A stretch of 64,000 nucleotides of DNA, taken from positions 14,404,501 through 14,468,500 of the forward strand of contig CM076952.1 of assembly GCA_039566865.1 (NCBI GenBank), given 5' to 3'. Shown here one piece after another: positions 11,155 to 21,084 of the stretch (position 1 is the stretch's first letter; the number at the start of each line of letters is the position of its first letter). The notes under the pieces were generated by a model. That model saw only the letters and a program-made list of their open reading frames with translations. It searched no databases and was not told the DNA's origin. The stretch is from Aurelia coerulea. Taxonomy: Eukaryota > Cnidaria > Scyphozoa > Semaeostomeae > Ulmaridae. A program made the position numbers and the translations under genes.

Positions 11155-11355
11155 CTCTCTAATATAGATAGAGCCCCTCTCTCGTCCTCCGGGCCTGGCT
11201 CATGTGCTAGAATCGAGGATGAGATCGATGTTTGCACCACCACAGTTTACTGTGGGGGTGCCCTTCTCTCATCCTCCGGGTCTGGCAAATGTGTTGGGAG
11301 GGAGCATGAGATCGAGGATGGCAAAACCGAGGGTTACTGGGGCAATAACCCTACC
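11155..11355 (+). other. LINE inter-ORF spacer with duplicated hairpin-forming block
   Basis: The 200-bp spacer between ORF1 and ORF2 contains a diverged direct repeat: 'CTCTCGTCCTCCGGGCCTGG' (11178) and 'CTCTCATCCTCCGGGTCTGG' (11266). Each is followed by a 'GAGGATGAGATCGA'-like arm that can pair with its TCATCCTC start. A second pairing, 'CCACAGTTTACTGTGG', lies at 11239-11254. It may serve initiation of ORF2, but this is inference. Confidence 0.5.
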
Positions 11356-13791
11356 ATGCCCTCCCCAGGTGTGCATTTGAAAAGTATAACTAATGTAGTA
11401 GGTCACCACGAAAGCACTGACAATCATCTACCTGAAAACGAGGCTACCTCACTTCACTCAATCAGAGCAACAAATCCCAGAGGTTTGATTATTGCATATC
11501 TAAATATCAACTCAATCCGAAACAAATTTGAGTTTCTAAAACCACTTATAGCGGACAATGTTGATGTTTTAACAGTTGCAGAGACGAAAATCGATGGCAC
11601 CTTCACAACTAGCCAGTTTCTATTGGATGGTTTTTCGAAGCCCATTAGGTTTGATCGAAATCGCCATGGAGGTGGTTTACTCATTTATGTCAGAGAGAAT
11701 GTTCCCTACAAAGAGTTATCTGTTTACAAGCCACCAAACGACATAGAGTGTGGGATAATTGAAATAAGTCTCAAGAAGCAAAAATGGGTACTCTTCAGTA
11801 TTTACCGTCCCCCCTCTCAATCTGAAAAATATTTCTTTGAAGAGATAGGAAAGGGGTTGGATTTTTACAGCAGCAAATATGAAAGTATCTGTTTAATAGG
11901 TGATTTCAACTGTGAACCCAAGGAGAATATTGTCAGTGACTTTGTGGATAGCTATAATTTATCTAATCTGGTCAAGAGCCCAACCTGTTTTAAGTCTGAC
12001 AGCCCTAGATGTATTGATCTGATTCTAACAAACAGAAAAAGAAGTTTTCAGAACACAGTAGCGGTACATACAGGGCTGTCGGACTTCCACGCCATGATTG
12101 TTACAGTACTTAAAGGTGGATATCGGAAAAAGGGCCTAAGATCATTGCATAAAGAAATTACGCCAAATTCTGTGCCGATCAAGATGATTAAAGGAAGTTG
12201 TGAGCTAAGCCAATTTGAATTCAAGCCGGTGACTGTAAGTGAAATACTTCTGCAGATAGAAAAGCTAAATTCAAAGAAAGCATCACCGTTAAACAGCATC
12301 CCTGCCAAGATCCTTCAACAAAATTCAGACATTTTTGCCGTCCTCATGCAGAACATTTTTAATTCTGATTTGTCAAGAAACAATTTTCCGAAAGAACTGA
12401 AAACTGGTGAGATCTCGTCTCTTTTCAAAAGTCTTGATGCTTTTATCAAGAAGAATTATAGACCGATAACGGTTTTATCATCTGTTTCCAAAATTTATGA
12501 GAGGGTTTTAGAAAGTCAAATAAAATCTCATGCCCTTAGCTTCCTTTCTCCTCTTTTGTGTGGATTTCGAGAGGGCTATGGAACCCAGCATGCACTTGTA
12601 AGACTAATAGAGACTTGTAAAATGACCTTAGATAAACGGGGTATAGCAGCAGCACTACTCATGGACCTCTCAAAGGCTTTTGATTGCTTAAATCATGAGC
12701 TCTTGATTGCAAAATTAAGTGCTTATGGTTTCAGTGTGAGTGCATTGCGGTTGATCCATAGCTATCTCAGCGAACGGAAGCAGAGGGTGAAGATAAATGG
12801 GTCTTTCAGTACGTGGAGAGAAACAGTAATTGGAGTGCCACAAGATTCGGTCTTGGGGCCTCTGCTGTTTAACATATACCTAAATGATCTCTTCATGATT
12901 GTGAAAGACACTCAAATCTGCAACTATGCAGATGATACGACAATCTATGCCAGTGCTAACAACATTGAAAGTGTCATCAAAACCAAAGTGTCATTAGAGA
13001 GTGATGCCCTTAAAATTACAAAATGGTTTCCAAACAACTGCATGAAGCTGAATGAGGACAAATGCCACCTAATGGTATTTGGAGACAAGAGTAACAATGT
13101 TTCCATAAATATCGGAAGTGTAACGATAAATGAGAGCACAGAAAAAAAGCTGCTGGGTGTGATTTTTGACAAAAAGCTCAGCTTCAAACAGCAAGTAAAA
13201 TCTCTTTGTAAGAGGGCTGGTCAAAAGCTACATGCTCTTTCAAGAATTTCTCATTTCCTTGATACTGAGCAGCTGAAACGAATAATGAAGGCATTTATCT
13301 TGTCCCAATTCAACTACTGTCCTCTTGTATGGATGTTCTGTGACAGAACATTGAACAATAAAATTAACCATATTCACGAACGAGCATTGCGAATAACTTA
13401 CAAAGATATGAGATCAGATTTTGATACGATGTTACTGAGAGACAATTCGGTCCCACTCCACATAAGGAATTTACAATTGCTAATGACTGAAGTCTTTAAG
13501 ACAAAATTGAGCCTTAATTCCAGCTTCATGAAGGACATTTTCGTTGAAAAACAGGTTTCTTATGGGTTAAGAGGCTGCCATAACCTATCCTTGCCACAAG
13601 CACGCACTACGTGCTATGGCTTAGAGAAAATATCGTTTCTTGGGTGTAGATTATGGCAGGCACTTCCCAATGACCTAAAACAGTCAGATACTCTCTCCAG
13701 TTTCAAAAGGAAAATCAAAACCTGGAGGGGAGAGGAATGTAATTGTAGAATATGCAGACCTTTCGTGGCACAGGTTGGGTTTTTGAGCTGA
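11356..13791 (+). CDS. LINE ORF2: AP-type endonuclease and reverse transcriptase
   Basis: An uninterrupted 811-residue frame. The endonuclease (about 43-250) keeps its catalytic signature: 'YLNINS' Asn50, 'VAETKID' Glu76, 'GDFN' Asp183/Asn185, 'CIDLIL' Asp221, 'LSDFHA' Asp243/His245. The RT (about 340-640) has 'KKNYRPITVLSS', 'LLMDLSKAFD' Asp437, and 'NYADDTTIY' Asp526/527. The C-terminus ends in a basic, cysteine-containing tail 'GEECNCRICRP'. It nicks target DNA and primes reverse transcription on the LINE RNA. The highly conserved GVPQG box reads GVPQD: Gly497 is Asp through GAT at 12844-12846, one base from GGT. This is likely to impair template or primer handling. Otherwise no lesion is seen. 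Confidence 0.92.
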   Translation: MPSPGVHLKSITNVVGHHESTDNHLPENEATSLHSIRATNPRGLIIAYLNINSIRNKFEFLKPLIADNVDVLTVAETKIDGTFTTSQFLLDGFSKPIRFDRNRHGGGLLIYVRENVPYKELSVYKPPNDIECGIIEISLKKQKWVLFSIYRPPSQSEKYFFEEIGKGLDFYSSKYESICLIGDFNCEPKENIVSDFVDSYNLSNLVKSPTCFKSDSPRCIDLILTNRKRSFQNTVAVHTGLSDFHAMIVTVLKGGYRKKGLRSLHKEITPNSVPIKMIKGSCELSQFEFKPVTVSEILLQIEKLNSKKASPLNSIPAKILQQNSDIFAVLMQNIFNSDLSRNNFPKELKTGEISSLFKSLDAFIKKNYRPITVLSSVSKIYERVLESQIKSHALSFLSPLLCGFREGYGTQHALVRLIETCKMTLDKRGIAAALLMDLSKAFDCLNHELLIAKLSAYGFSVSALRLIHSYLSERKQRVKINGSFSTWRETVIGVPQDSVLGPLLFNIYLNDLFMIVKDTQICNYADDTTIYASANNIESVIKTKVSLESDALKITKWFPNNCMKLNEDKCHLMVFGDKSNNVSINIGSVTINESTEKKLLGVIFDKKLSFKQQVKSLCKRAGQKLHALSRISHFLDTEQLKRIMKAFILSQFNYCPLVWMFCDRTLNNKINHIHERALRITYKDMRSDFDTMLLRDNSVPLHIRNLQLLMTEVFKTKLSLNSSFMKDIFVEKQVSYGLRGCHNLSLPQARTTCYGLEKISFLGCRLWQALPNDLKQSDTLSSFKRKIKTWRGEECNCRICRPFVAQVGFLS

Positions 13792-14043
13792 TATTAAATT
13801 TTCTGCTCTGTATTTACCGAAAAAAAGAAAGAAAACATTGTAAATATTAAAAGTATTGTAAAAATCTCTAAAATGTATCTGTATTCAATCATTCGGAATT
13901 TTATTTATTTTTTAATTTTTTCTTACAAATCTTACTTTTTTAGATAGTAGGCTTGAATTAGCTCTTAGTTATAGCTATTGTATCTATATGTATATATGTC
14001 TTGTATGTATATATATATATGTAGGCCTACTTTAAATAAATTG

Positions 14044-14087
<44 letters not shown>
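13792..14087 (+). repeat. LINE 3' UTR with (TAA)n tail
   Basis: A short AT-rich 3' UTR follows the ORF2 stop and ends in about 15 TAA units at 14044-14087. In CR1/L2 elements the terminal microsatellite is part of target-primed reverse transcription. Confidence 0.8.
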
Positions 14088-14088
<1 letters not shown>

Positions 14089-14099
14089 GTGTATAGTTC

Positions 14100-14165
14100 A
14101 TACCGCGCCGAAGGCGAACGAGCGCGCAGCGCGAGGGCGGCGGAGGAGGGGAAGAAAGAAGACTT
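14100..14165. repeat. GC-rich hairpin block
   Basis: Contains 'GCGCCGAAGGCG' and 'GCGCGCAGCGCG' followed by a GGCGGAGGAGG purine run. It resembles the subterminal GC hairpins of the hAT-like element at 7840-7920, so it is probably a hAT-type terminal remnant. The DNA to 14500 shows nothing else I can name. Confidence 0.35.
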
Positions 14166-14500
14166 GTTACTCTCGGCAGCCTAAGAATAGTACGGACAAG
14201 ATTCTGTCCGCGGCTTTTCCTTTGAAGTTTTGAATAAGCCAATCACCATTTATAATCATTTTCAACATCAGATTATGTCAGGGGGTTGCTAGAAACGATT
14301 TCTTTCTCGTCCGATTGAGAAATCACCGTCCTTTTTTTTACTTGTTAATCCAATTAGGGACAGGGCAAAAAGAATTTCCGTGAAGGATTAATTCATTTGA
14401 ACCCCCTTGACTGATCCTATTGTTCAGTTCATGCAAACAAGATCCAATTATGAATTGACAAGGGTCACAAGTTTCAGTTTCTCTTCCTTCCTTCTGACTC

Positions 14501-14638
14501 CTTCATTTAGAACCCTCTCATCTGAGGCCTTGGCACTGTCTGCGATTTATACTGAGACTTGTAGCAATCCTTCATTTAGAACCCTCTCATCTGAGGCCTT
14601 GGCACTGTCTGCGATTTATACCGAGACTTGTAGCAAGT
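14501..14638. repeat. two-copy 69-bp tandem repeat
   Basis: The 69-bp unit starting 'CTTCATTTAGAACCCTCTCA' is repeated head to tail with about one mismatch. The unit is exactly 23 codons, so one open frame passes through both copies. No protein homology was recognised. The near identity implies a recent duplication. Confidence 0.75.
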
Positions 14639-14723
14639 CAAATTAAAATGTAAAGCTAAGGTGGCAACGGAGCTAAGGTGGCTTAGGTGCAAATGGAGTG
14701 TTGGTTTTGTTTTGTTCGTCTGC

Positions 14724-14729
14724 TATAAA
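14724..14729 (+). promoter_or_regulatory. candidate TATA box
   Basis: TATAAA lies 59 bp upstream of the ATG at 14788, leaving room for initiation about 30 bp downstream and a short leader. It is judged only from position and from the exon-like sequence that follows. Confidence 0.35.
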
Positions 14730-14787
14730 ATTGGCCTGTTTTTATTGGTAATATGTTCATCGCACAAACCAAACTGACGAGAGTGCG

Positions 14788-14836
14788 ATGAAACTAGTAT
14801 TTGGTGATTTCATGTTTATCTTTTCAGCAGTTACTG
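14788..14836 (+). CDS. candidate first exon encoding a signal-peptide-like sequence
   Basis: Sixteen codons plus one base (MKLVFGDFMFIFSAVT, then G) followed by a consensus donor G|GTGAGT at 14837. The peptide is short, hydrophobic and begins Met-Lys, as secretory signal peptides do. A phase-1 intron directly after the signal peptide is common in secreted animal proteins. A TATA-like box precedes it. No second exon could be assigned with confidence: several acceptor-like 'pyrimidine-rich...CAGG' sites follow at about 14870, 14899, 14926 and 14955. The product is unknown. It could also be chance. Confidence 0.35.
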
Positions 14837-15169
14837 GTGAGTTCTTAACTTATTTCTTTCCTTCCAGGTTTTAAGGTTAATTCGGTTTTGTCTTACAGGA
14901 TTTAACAGTTTTTCTCTTGTTACAGGCTTATCTTGGTTATTGTTTGTTGTACAGGAGTTAATAGTCTTCTTTCTACTGATTTTGGTGTTTTTGTTGCGTT
15001 TATGGGTTTAATATGATGAGTCCGTTACTTAAGGCTATCATTGAAATGTACTGCAACAAGGAAGCTGGTTAAGTTGGGCCATGGCATAATTGGTGGCCTC
15101 CAATAATGCCAAGGAAGTTATTTCCTGCAATTTGTCATCCTCGTCGTATTATTTTATCCAGAAGTAAAA

Positions 15170-16085
15170 CTCACCTTTATTCAAGCATCAAAAGCATCGA
15201 TTCGATGCCTGCCGGAAATTGATGCTTCCTGGAATTTTTTGGCTCTGGAACATTGTTTTTCGGATTCAGCACCTCAAATATAGCAGTTGCGCTATCTAAA
15301 CTACGTTGTAAGGTAAACATAGAAGATTTTTATGACTTTGATACTATTTTGGCATCAAAGGCATCGAAACATGCCGGAAATTAATGTTTCCTGGAACTGT
15401 GTGGCTCTGGAACATTGTTTTTCGGATTCAGCACATTAAATATAGCATTTACGCTCTCTAAACTACGTTGTAAGGTAAACATAGACGATTTTTATGATTT
15501 TGATACTATTATGGCATCAAAGGCATCGAAACATGCCAGAAATTGATGCTTCCTGAAATTTTTTGGCTCTGGAACATTGTATTTCGGATTCAGCACCTCA
15601 AATATAGCATTTACGCTCTCTAAACTACGTTGTAAGGTAAACATAGAAGATTTATATGATTTTGATACTATTATGGCATCAAAGGCATCGAAACATGCCG
15701 GAAATTGATGCTTCCTGAAATTTTTTGGCTCTGGAACTTTGTTTTTCGGATTCAGCACCTCAAATGTACTATTTACGCTCTGAAAACTACATTAAAAATT
15801 CAAAATGAAATATTTTCATGACTTTGATACAATAATGTCACCAAAGGCATCAATGCATGCCGGAAATCGATGCTTCCTTGAATTTCTTTGGCTTTGCAAT
15901 ATTTGTTCGGATTCAGCATCTCAAATATAGTACTTACACTCTAAAAACTGCATCTTAAAGTAAATATTATGATTTTAATAACATTGTGGCATCAAATGCA
16001 TTTACGCATGCCAAAAAAAGATGTTTCCTGGCATTTTTCGGCTTGGGAACATTAATTTTCGGATTCAGCATCAAACGTTACATAG
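15170..16085 (-). repeat. ~162-bp satellite, right array, inverted
   Basis: Five to six units of the satellite found at 1-3218, here in reverse orientation. The landmark CATCAAAGGCATCGA-type start recurs at 15186, 15353, 15515, 15677, 15839 and 15990, giving periods of 167, 162, 162, 162 and 151 bp. The central units are the most alike and divergence grows to the right, as at the edge of a decaying array. Confidence 0.9.
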
Positions 16086-16334
16086 GAAACCGTTGAAAAG
16101 TCAGCATCCCGGATATACTAACTTAACTTCCTTCTGCGATGTTTTTGGACTGTCAAATTTAGTAAAGGATAAAACAAGTTTCACATAAAAGCCCAGTTCG
16201 TCAATATGCGTCATGCTTACAAATAAACCCAGACTTTTTCAAAATTCCACCATATTTTAAACTGGGCTAAGCGATTTTCATGGCCTTGTCTTAAATTTAA
16301 TGAAAACATAAATTTCCCGTCTCAAACCAAACAT

Positions 16335-16670
16335 TATTAGATATCGTAACAATAAGAAATTTGACCCTGACAACTTTCTCCAAGATGCAAAAAATATTGA
16401 GTTTAATGCTGATTTTAATTATACGGATTTATCTTCTAGCAATCCTCCATCTGCTTTCCGAAAACTTGTAGTTAAACATGCTCCTTTAAAAACTAAAGTT
16501 CAGAGGGGAAATAATGCCCCTTTTTACGAATCAGCAATTACAAAAGGTAATTTATACCAGATCAAGACTCAACAAAAGACTTAATAAAAACCCTACCGCA
16601 GAAAATAAAACTAAGTTCAAAAAGCAACGAAATAAATGTGTCTCCATAAGAAAGAAGGCTAGACAATAAT
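16335..16670 (+). pseudogene. LINE fragment: linker between endonuclease and RT
   Basis: Translation in two or three frames gives 'AFRKLVVKHAPLKTKVQRGN' and 'RLNKNPTAENKTKFKKQRNK', the basic linker characteristic of CR1/Jockey-type ORF2 proteins between endonuclease and RT. Frameshifts separate the pieces. Neither the endonuclease core nor the RT is present. It lies in the presumed intron beside the ankyrin exon. Confidence 0.7.
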
Positions 16671-16677
16671 TTCTTTA

Positions 16678-16974
<297 letters not shown>

Positions 16975-17197
16975 TCAAGTTTAAAGTTGAAAGCAGCCCA
17001 TTTCACAATATATCTTTGTGTTCCGCTACCATTCGTTTTGCATTTTAGATTTATCTCCTTTGACATTGATCAACAATGAGCTTCCCTATATATATCTGCA
17101 CAGTTCATACGATCTTTTCTGCGTCAAACTCCTTTTGTTTGTCATTTCATTTTCATTTTCATTCGATTTTTACAGCTATACATATTTACATATATAC

Positions 17198-17240
17198 CGG
17201 GTGAGCCAGAAAGAAAGTTCCCACTTTCGACCGGCCACGA
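17198..17240. mobile_element. solitary MITE-C-like terminus
   Basis: 'CCGGGTGAGCCAGAAAGAAA' directly after a TA-rich stretch matches the end of MITE-C (8509-9139). I see no opposite end nearby, so the copy is truncated. Confidence 0.45.
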
Positions 17241-17288
17241 TTAATCATACACTGGACCAATTTCAAATATTTTGTATTTAATCTTTTT

Positions 17289-19004
17289 TCAATATTCTAT
17301 ATCATTCTTAGTTATTTGTTGTTGATTTTTCGGATACCTACTTATCGATATATTACGATTTCTTGAAATTTTTTTCCTGCGGACTGCCCAAAAAGGTCGG
17401 AAAACAGTGATCAAATTTTCTGTAGACTGAACTTGGCAGAATAAAAGAAGTGCTCTACGAAATGACGAGGAAATTTGAAATGGATGATGTCGCTCGAGCA
17501 GTCCTTTAATGATTGCACAACATCTCAATACAAAGTCTTTTTGACGAGCAACCAGCATTGCCCATCTATTTCATTTGAGGAGTGAGTCTTTATAGGAGCT
17601 TACATGATCATTATGAAGAAATCTCAGCGCGCGTTCTTGTAACTTTTAAATTTTCTGTAAATATTTGGATGAAGACAAATACCAATAGCTAAAGTTGGAT
17701 CATACAAAACTCTGGACTAAGATTTCGTTCTCGGCAAATCTAGTGCTACACCTATGAGTTTTACAGTTTCTGCAGATGGAATAGATTGTTCTAGAAAATC
17801 AAGATATATTCCGGAAATATTTGTCTGATCTTTTTTGATGAAGAGTGCATGCAATTTGTCAGGGTTAGCAATCATTTCATTATGATAGAGACAAGTGAGG
17901 GTATTGCCTGCTTCCTTTTCTAAAACCTTAACGAGATCCGGCAATGACTCGGAAAAGTAAGCTAGCGTATTGTCATCAGCATAATTGTAAATAGTCACCT
18001 GCTTTATGAAAAAGAATAGATCATTTACATACAAATTAAAGATAATAGGCAATAGAACTGATCCCTGTGGCAGCCCTGAAAAAATTAGTTGAAAGGAGCA
18101 GTACAAGTTGTTTATCCGCACACTCTGTTTTCACATTTTCAGATAGGAATGGATTATTCAGTACTAATGCACTTTTATCCAAGCCATATGCATGGAGTTT
18201 TGCTGTAATCAATTCATGCGGAATTGAATCAAAACCTTTTTAGAGATCCATAACAACGGATCCTACAAGGAAGTCATTGTCTAATCTAGATTCCCACTCT
18301 TCTACGAGTCTAATGAAGACATGTTGAGTGATGTAGGCCCTTCTATAGGCTGCGATGAAAGTCGGCAACGTTTCACCTAAAAAAGGAATAAGTTGTTCAC
18401 GTGTTGAGTACACTGACTGGACGATAATTTTTTTCGACAGTACGACGGGGTTCTCCTTTGTTTAGAGGACAAACCGCAGCAGATTTTGCGTCTGGGGGAA
18501 TACAAAATTATGAATGCTACAATTTATGGCTTTTGTCAAAGGTGAAGTTAGCTAATCACTGGCCAGACGAACAAGTTTTGGTGGAATTTGGTCAACACCG
18601 GTGGATTTTCTACCATCAAGCATTTTTAGTTGTAGCCATACATACATCCTTAGTAGTAACCTCGTTGAAGGAAAAGGTTTCAAAATTACGTTCCGTGTCT
18701 TGAACTATAGCCAATATACTCGGGTGATCCTTGTACTTATCAAGATTTAACCTTACAATTTCTCAATCTTCATCAATAGAATTTGCTTCGTCAATTCTAA
18801 ACGGTTTTTTCCAGAAATATTTTCTACAATATCTATGTAATAATCATTAAAGATTTCACATAACTCATGATCATCAGCAACTATTCTGTCACCATTTACC
18901 AGGCAAATTTCGTTACCAGTCAGACCACTCTTATTTGAAAGAAACGGTTTCACGAGATCCCAGAATAGACCAGGCTGTACTGGCGCTAGGCAAGGAGTAT
19001 CCAC
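17289..19004 (-). pseudogene. CR1/Jockey-type LINE fragment: linker to RT thumb
   Basis: Reading down the minus strand: 'FWDLVKPFLSNKSGLTGNEI' and a 'CEIFNDYYIDIVENISG' block (18753-19004, linker). Then a degraded stretch aligns with the fragment at 29070-30600. Next come the RT fingers 'FDSIPHELITAKLHAYGL' in a broken frame, then 'SGLPQGSVLLPIIFNLYVND' and 'YNYADDNTLAYF' (17717-18121, active-site box present). Thumb-like sequence such as 'SSYKDSLL' and 'NRWAMLVARQKDF' continues to about 17289. Several stops and shifts occur, including one in the MDLSKAFD-equivalent region near 18240. The copy is clearly dead. Confidence 0.75.
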
Positions 19005-21080
19005 TATACTTCGAGATGGAATCGGAGGAGAGAAGCAATGGCGGCGAGGCCGAGGAAGTCATCTGTATGTTTTGTACTCGCAACACATTAACGTAAAGGG
19101 GAACGAGCAGTTGTAAGTATTTTAAAGATTTAATCTTATATGCGTATTGACTGATTAACTTTGTTTTGTCTGGTATTACCAATGAATGCATGAAAATGTA
19201 GCTTAATGGAGACGGGCCTAAGATAATCCAATTCTTGAAAATGGGTAACAGTTTTTGGCTCCGTTTGGCTTAACGAACGGGGACTTAAGGTTATTCTCTG
19301 GTTTCAAGTAAGATTAGTACTCAATGATGCTACATTCTCTCAAGTCCCCTTAAGTCCCCACGATAAAGTAATTTTTTCGAACCTTGAAATTTGGCATTTT
19401 TGGTGATCTTTTGTGCCTGATTATGCCTGTTTGACTGATTTCAAGGAAACTGCAGCATTTTATCGCTGGCCTCGTGATATAAGATCTAGAAAGTTTTTAA
19501 ACAGTTTTTGTCAGAAGTTACACATTTTTATTAATCTATTATCAAAATACTGAAAGATAAAACATGCATTAATGAATGATACTAGATATAAAAACAGTCA
19601 GCGAGTGCTGCCAATTAGTATGTGTACCAAATGCGACTGTAGCGAGGTCAAGTTTATAGAAATTAATTGAATGATTATCGTTAAGGAAACGGGTATTATG
19701 TTTGAATTTACAGTTGGGCAATGGTTCAAAAGTTAAATGATTTAGAATATTGAGTTACTCTCCTCCGTCGGTTTCTAGTTCCTGAGTCCAAGGCTCTTGG
19801 TTCCGTAGTTCTGTAGTCCATGGTTCCGTAATATTGAGTTCTGCATTGTCAGAAACAAACCTTAGTCGTCCATTGACGTAGTTAGGTAGTTAAGTAGGTA
19901 GGAAAAACTCGTTATCTTTTGTTGAAGAACCTTTGTCGTTGTTTGTTGGAAAAATGCTCACAAGCCGCGAGCCCACGAACCACAGCCGTGAGCTGGCCCG
20001 TCTCTACATAGCCAAGCGGCAGACAGACAGGCTAATTTCGCTGGCTGATTGAAGCAGAATAGTTAAGCTGCCTTCGGCAGCAATAAATAATACTATTTGC
20101 AGGAAGAGGCAGATACTGCTGCTGCCAAGTTTCACATTAACTCTAAGTGATTCAATGGAGAAAAATAAGATGGAAAAAATCATTGGAAAACCACTCACCC
20201 ATCAGTCCAAAACAAAGAAACGAACAGTCCTCCAGTTCCAGAAGATACTATGCTATGTAGAACTTGTAAATCACAGTAATTTAAATTGTAAGCAAGAGAG
20301 AGTTGCAGAGCCAGGTCAAGCTTGGATGGGGGTTAATAGGTGCACACAGACATTTTATTGCTTTTTTGATATACAATAATGGCCACACTTTCAGAAGGGG
20401 GCATTTACCCCTCATCCCTCCCCTGGCCCTGCCAATGACAAAGGGTATTTTTGGTATTTCAGTGTTTGTACTATACAGTGCAAACAATGTGGGTCAATTA
20501 GTTAGGTAGTACCTACTGAGAGTGGATTACCATTTAGCTTCCACTTATTTTACACCTATCCATTTTGAGTCACTTTCATTGGCCATATACCTTTTTCACA
20601 ATTAATATCAATTTAAGATGAATGATTCAAATCCAAGCACATCTAGAAATATACACCATGCCTGTTTTGATGCAAATACACATTTAACTATTTCATGTGG
20701 TACAGAGAACAATGCACCTTTTTGGGATTTGCACATCATATAGAGGCAAAGTATGTTTTTCAAAAGAACTGACATCATTGTGAGGAGGGTCTATATCTAC
20801 AATATAGTTAGCAAATAATTCCTTTCCTCTTGGCAAAAAAAAACACAGGAGATAGAGTTGATAATTGGAAGTCACCCATATTCAGAGATATCCATTGTAT
20901 TGTGTAGCAGCACATGCAATCTTACTGGCAGCACACTTGCACATTTGACTCATTAGCAAATGCTCCTATCATAAGAACGTTCCACTGCTAAAACCTGCAG
21001 CCTGAACTTTCTTGACTGATTTTTGCTTTATGGGTATTCAAGAAATCAATGTGAATCCATTCAACAGTTGTCCACTAAAG
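19005..21080. other. intergenic DNA without assignable gene
   Basis: I see no recognised protein. Small open stretches worth noting are 19016-19096 (MESEERSNGGEAEEVI, ending quickly) and 19954-20052 (MLTSREPTNHSRELARLYIA, 32 codons). The latter is followed by an acceptor-like 'CTATTTGCAG' and a short frame (EEADTAAAKFHINSK). These could be exons of an unknown host gene, but no frame continues convincingly. Confidence 0.3.
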
Positions 21081-21084
21081 AAAG

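Larger units (their letters stand above)
9692..14087 (+). mobile_element. CR1/L2-type LINE, nearly complete
   Basis: Two ORFs in the usual order: ORF1 with an SGNH-esterase domain, then ORF2 with AP-type endonuclease and reverse transcriptase. The ~250-bp 3' UTR ends in a (TAA)n tract at 14044-14087 rather than poly-A, as in CR1/L2 elements. The 5' boundary is uncertain; the element could start anywhere between about 9420 and 9692. No TSD was found, which is common in this clade. It is the best-preserved element in the window. Confidence 0.85.

Noticed and set aside
14027..14242. Poly-isoleucine or poly-leucine frames on both strands
   Set aside because: They are translations of the (TAA)n tail of the CR1/L2 LINE.
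15186..16085. Regularly spaced repeats that might be taken for a CRISPR array
   Set aside because: The whole ~162-bp unit is repeated with no unique spacers; it is a satellite in a eukaryotic genome.
19016..19096. Possible host first exon MESEERSNGGEAEEVI followed by a CxxC pair
   Set aside because: A stop follows within 27 codons, the donor-like sequence lacks the consensus G before GTAAGT, and the ATG begins only about 12 bases beyond the degraded LINE fragment.
20281..20509. Overlapping frames on both strands around 'GGGGGCATTTACCCCTCATC'
   Set aside because: Neither strand shows a domain; the GC-rich ends look like a DNA-transposon terminus, but no partner terminus was found.
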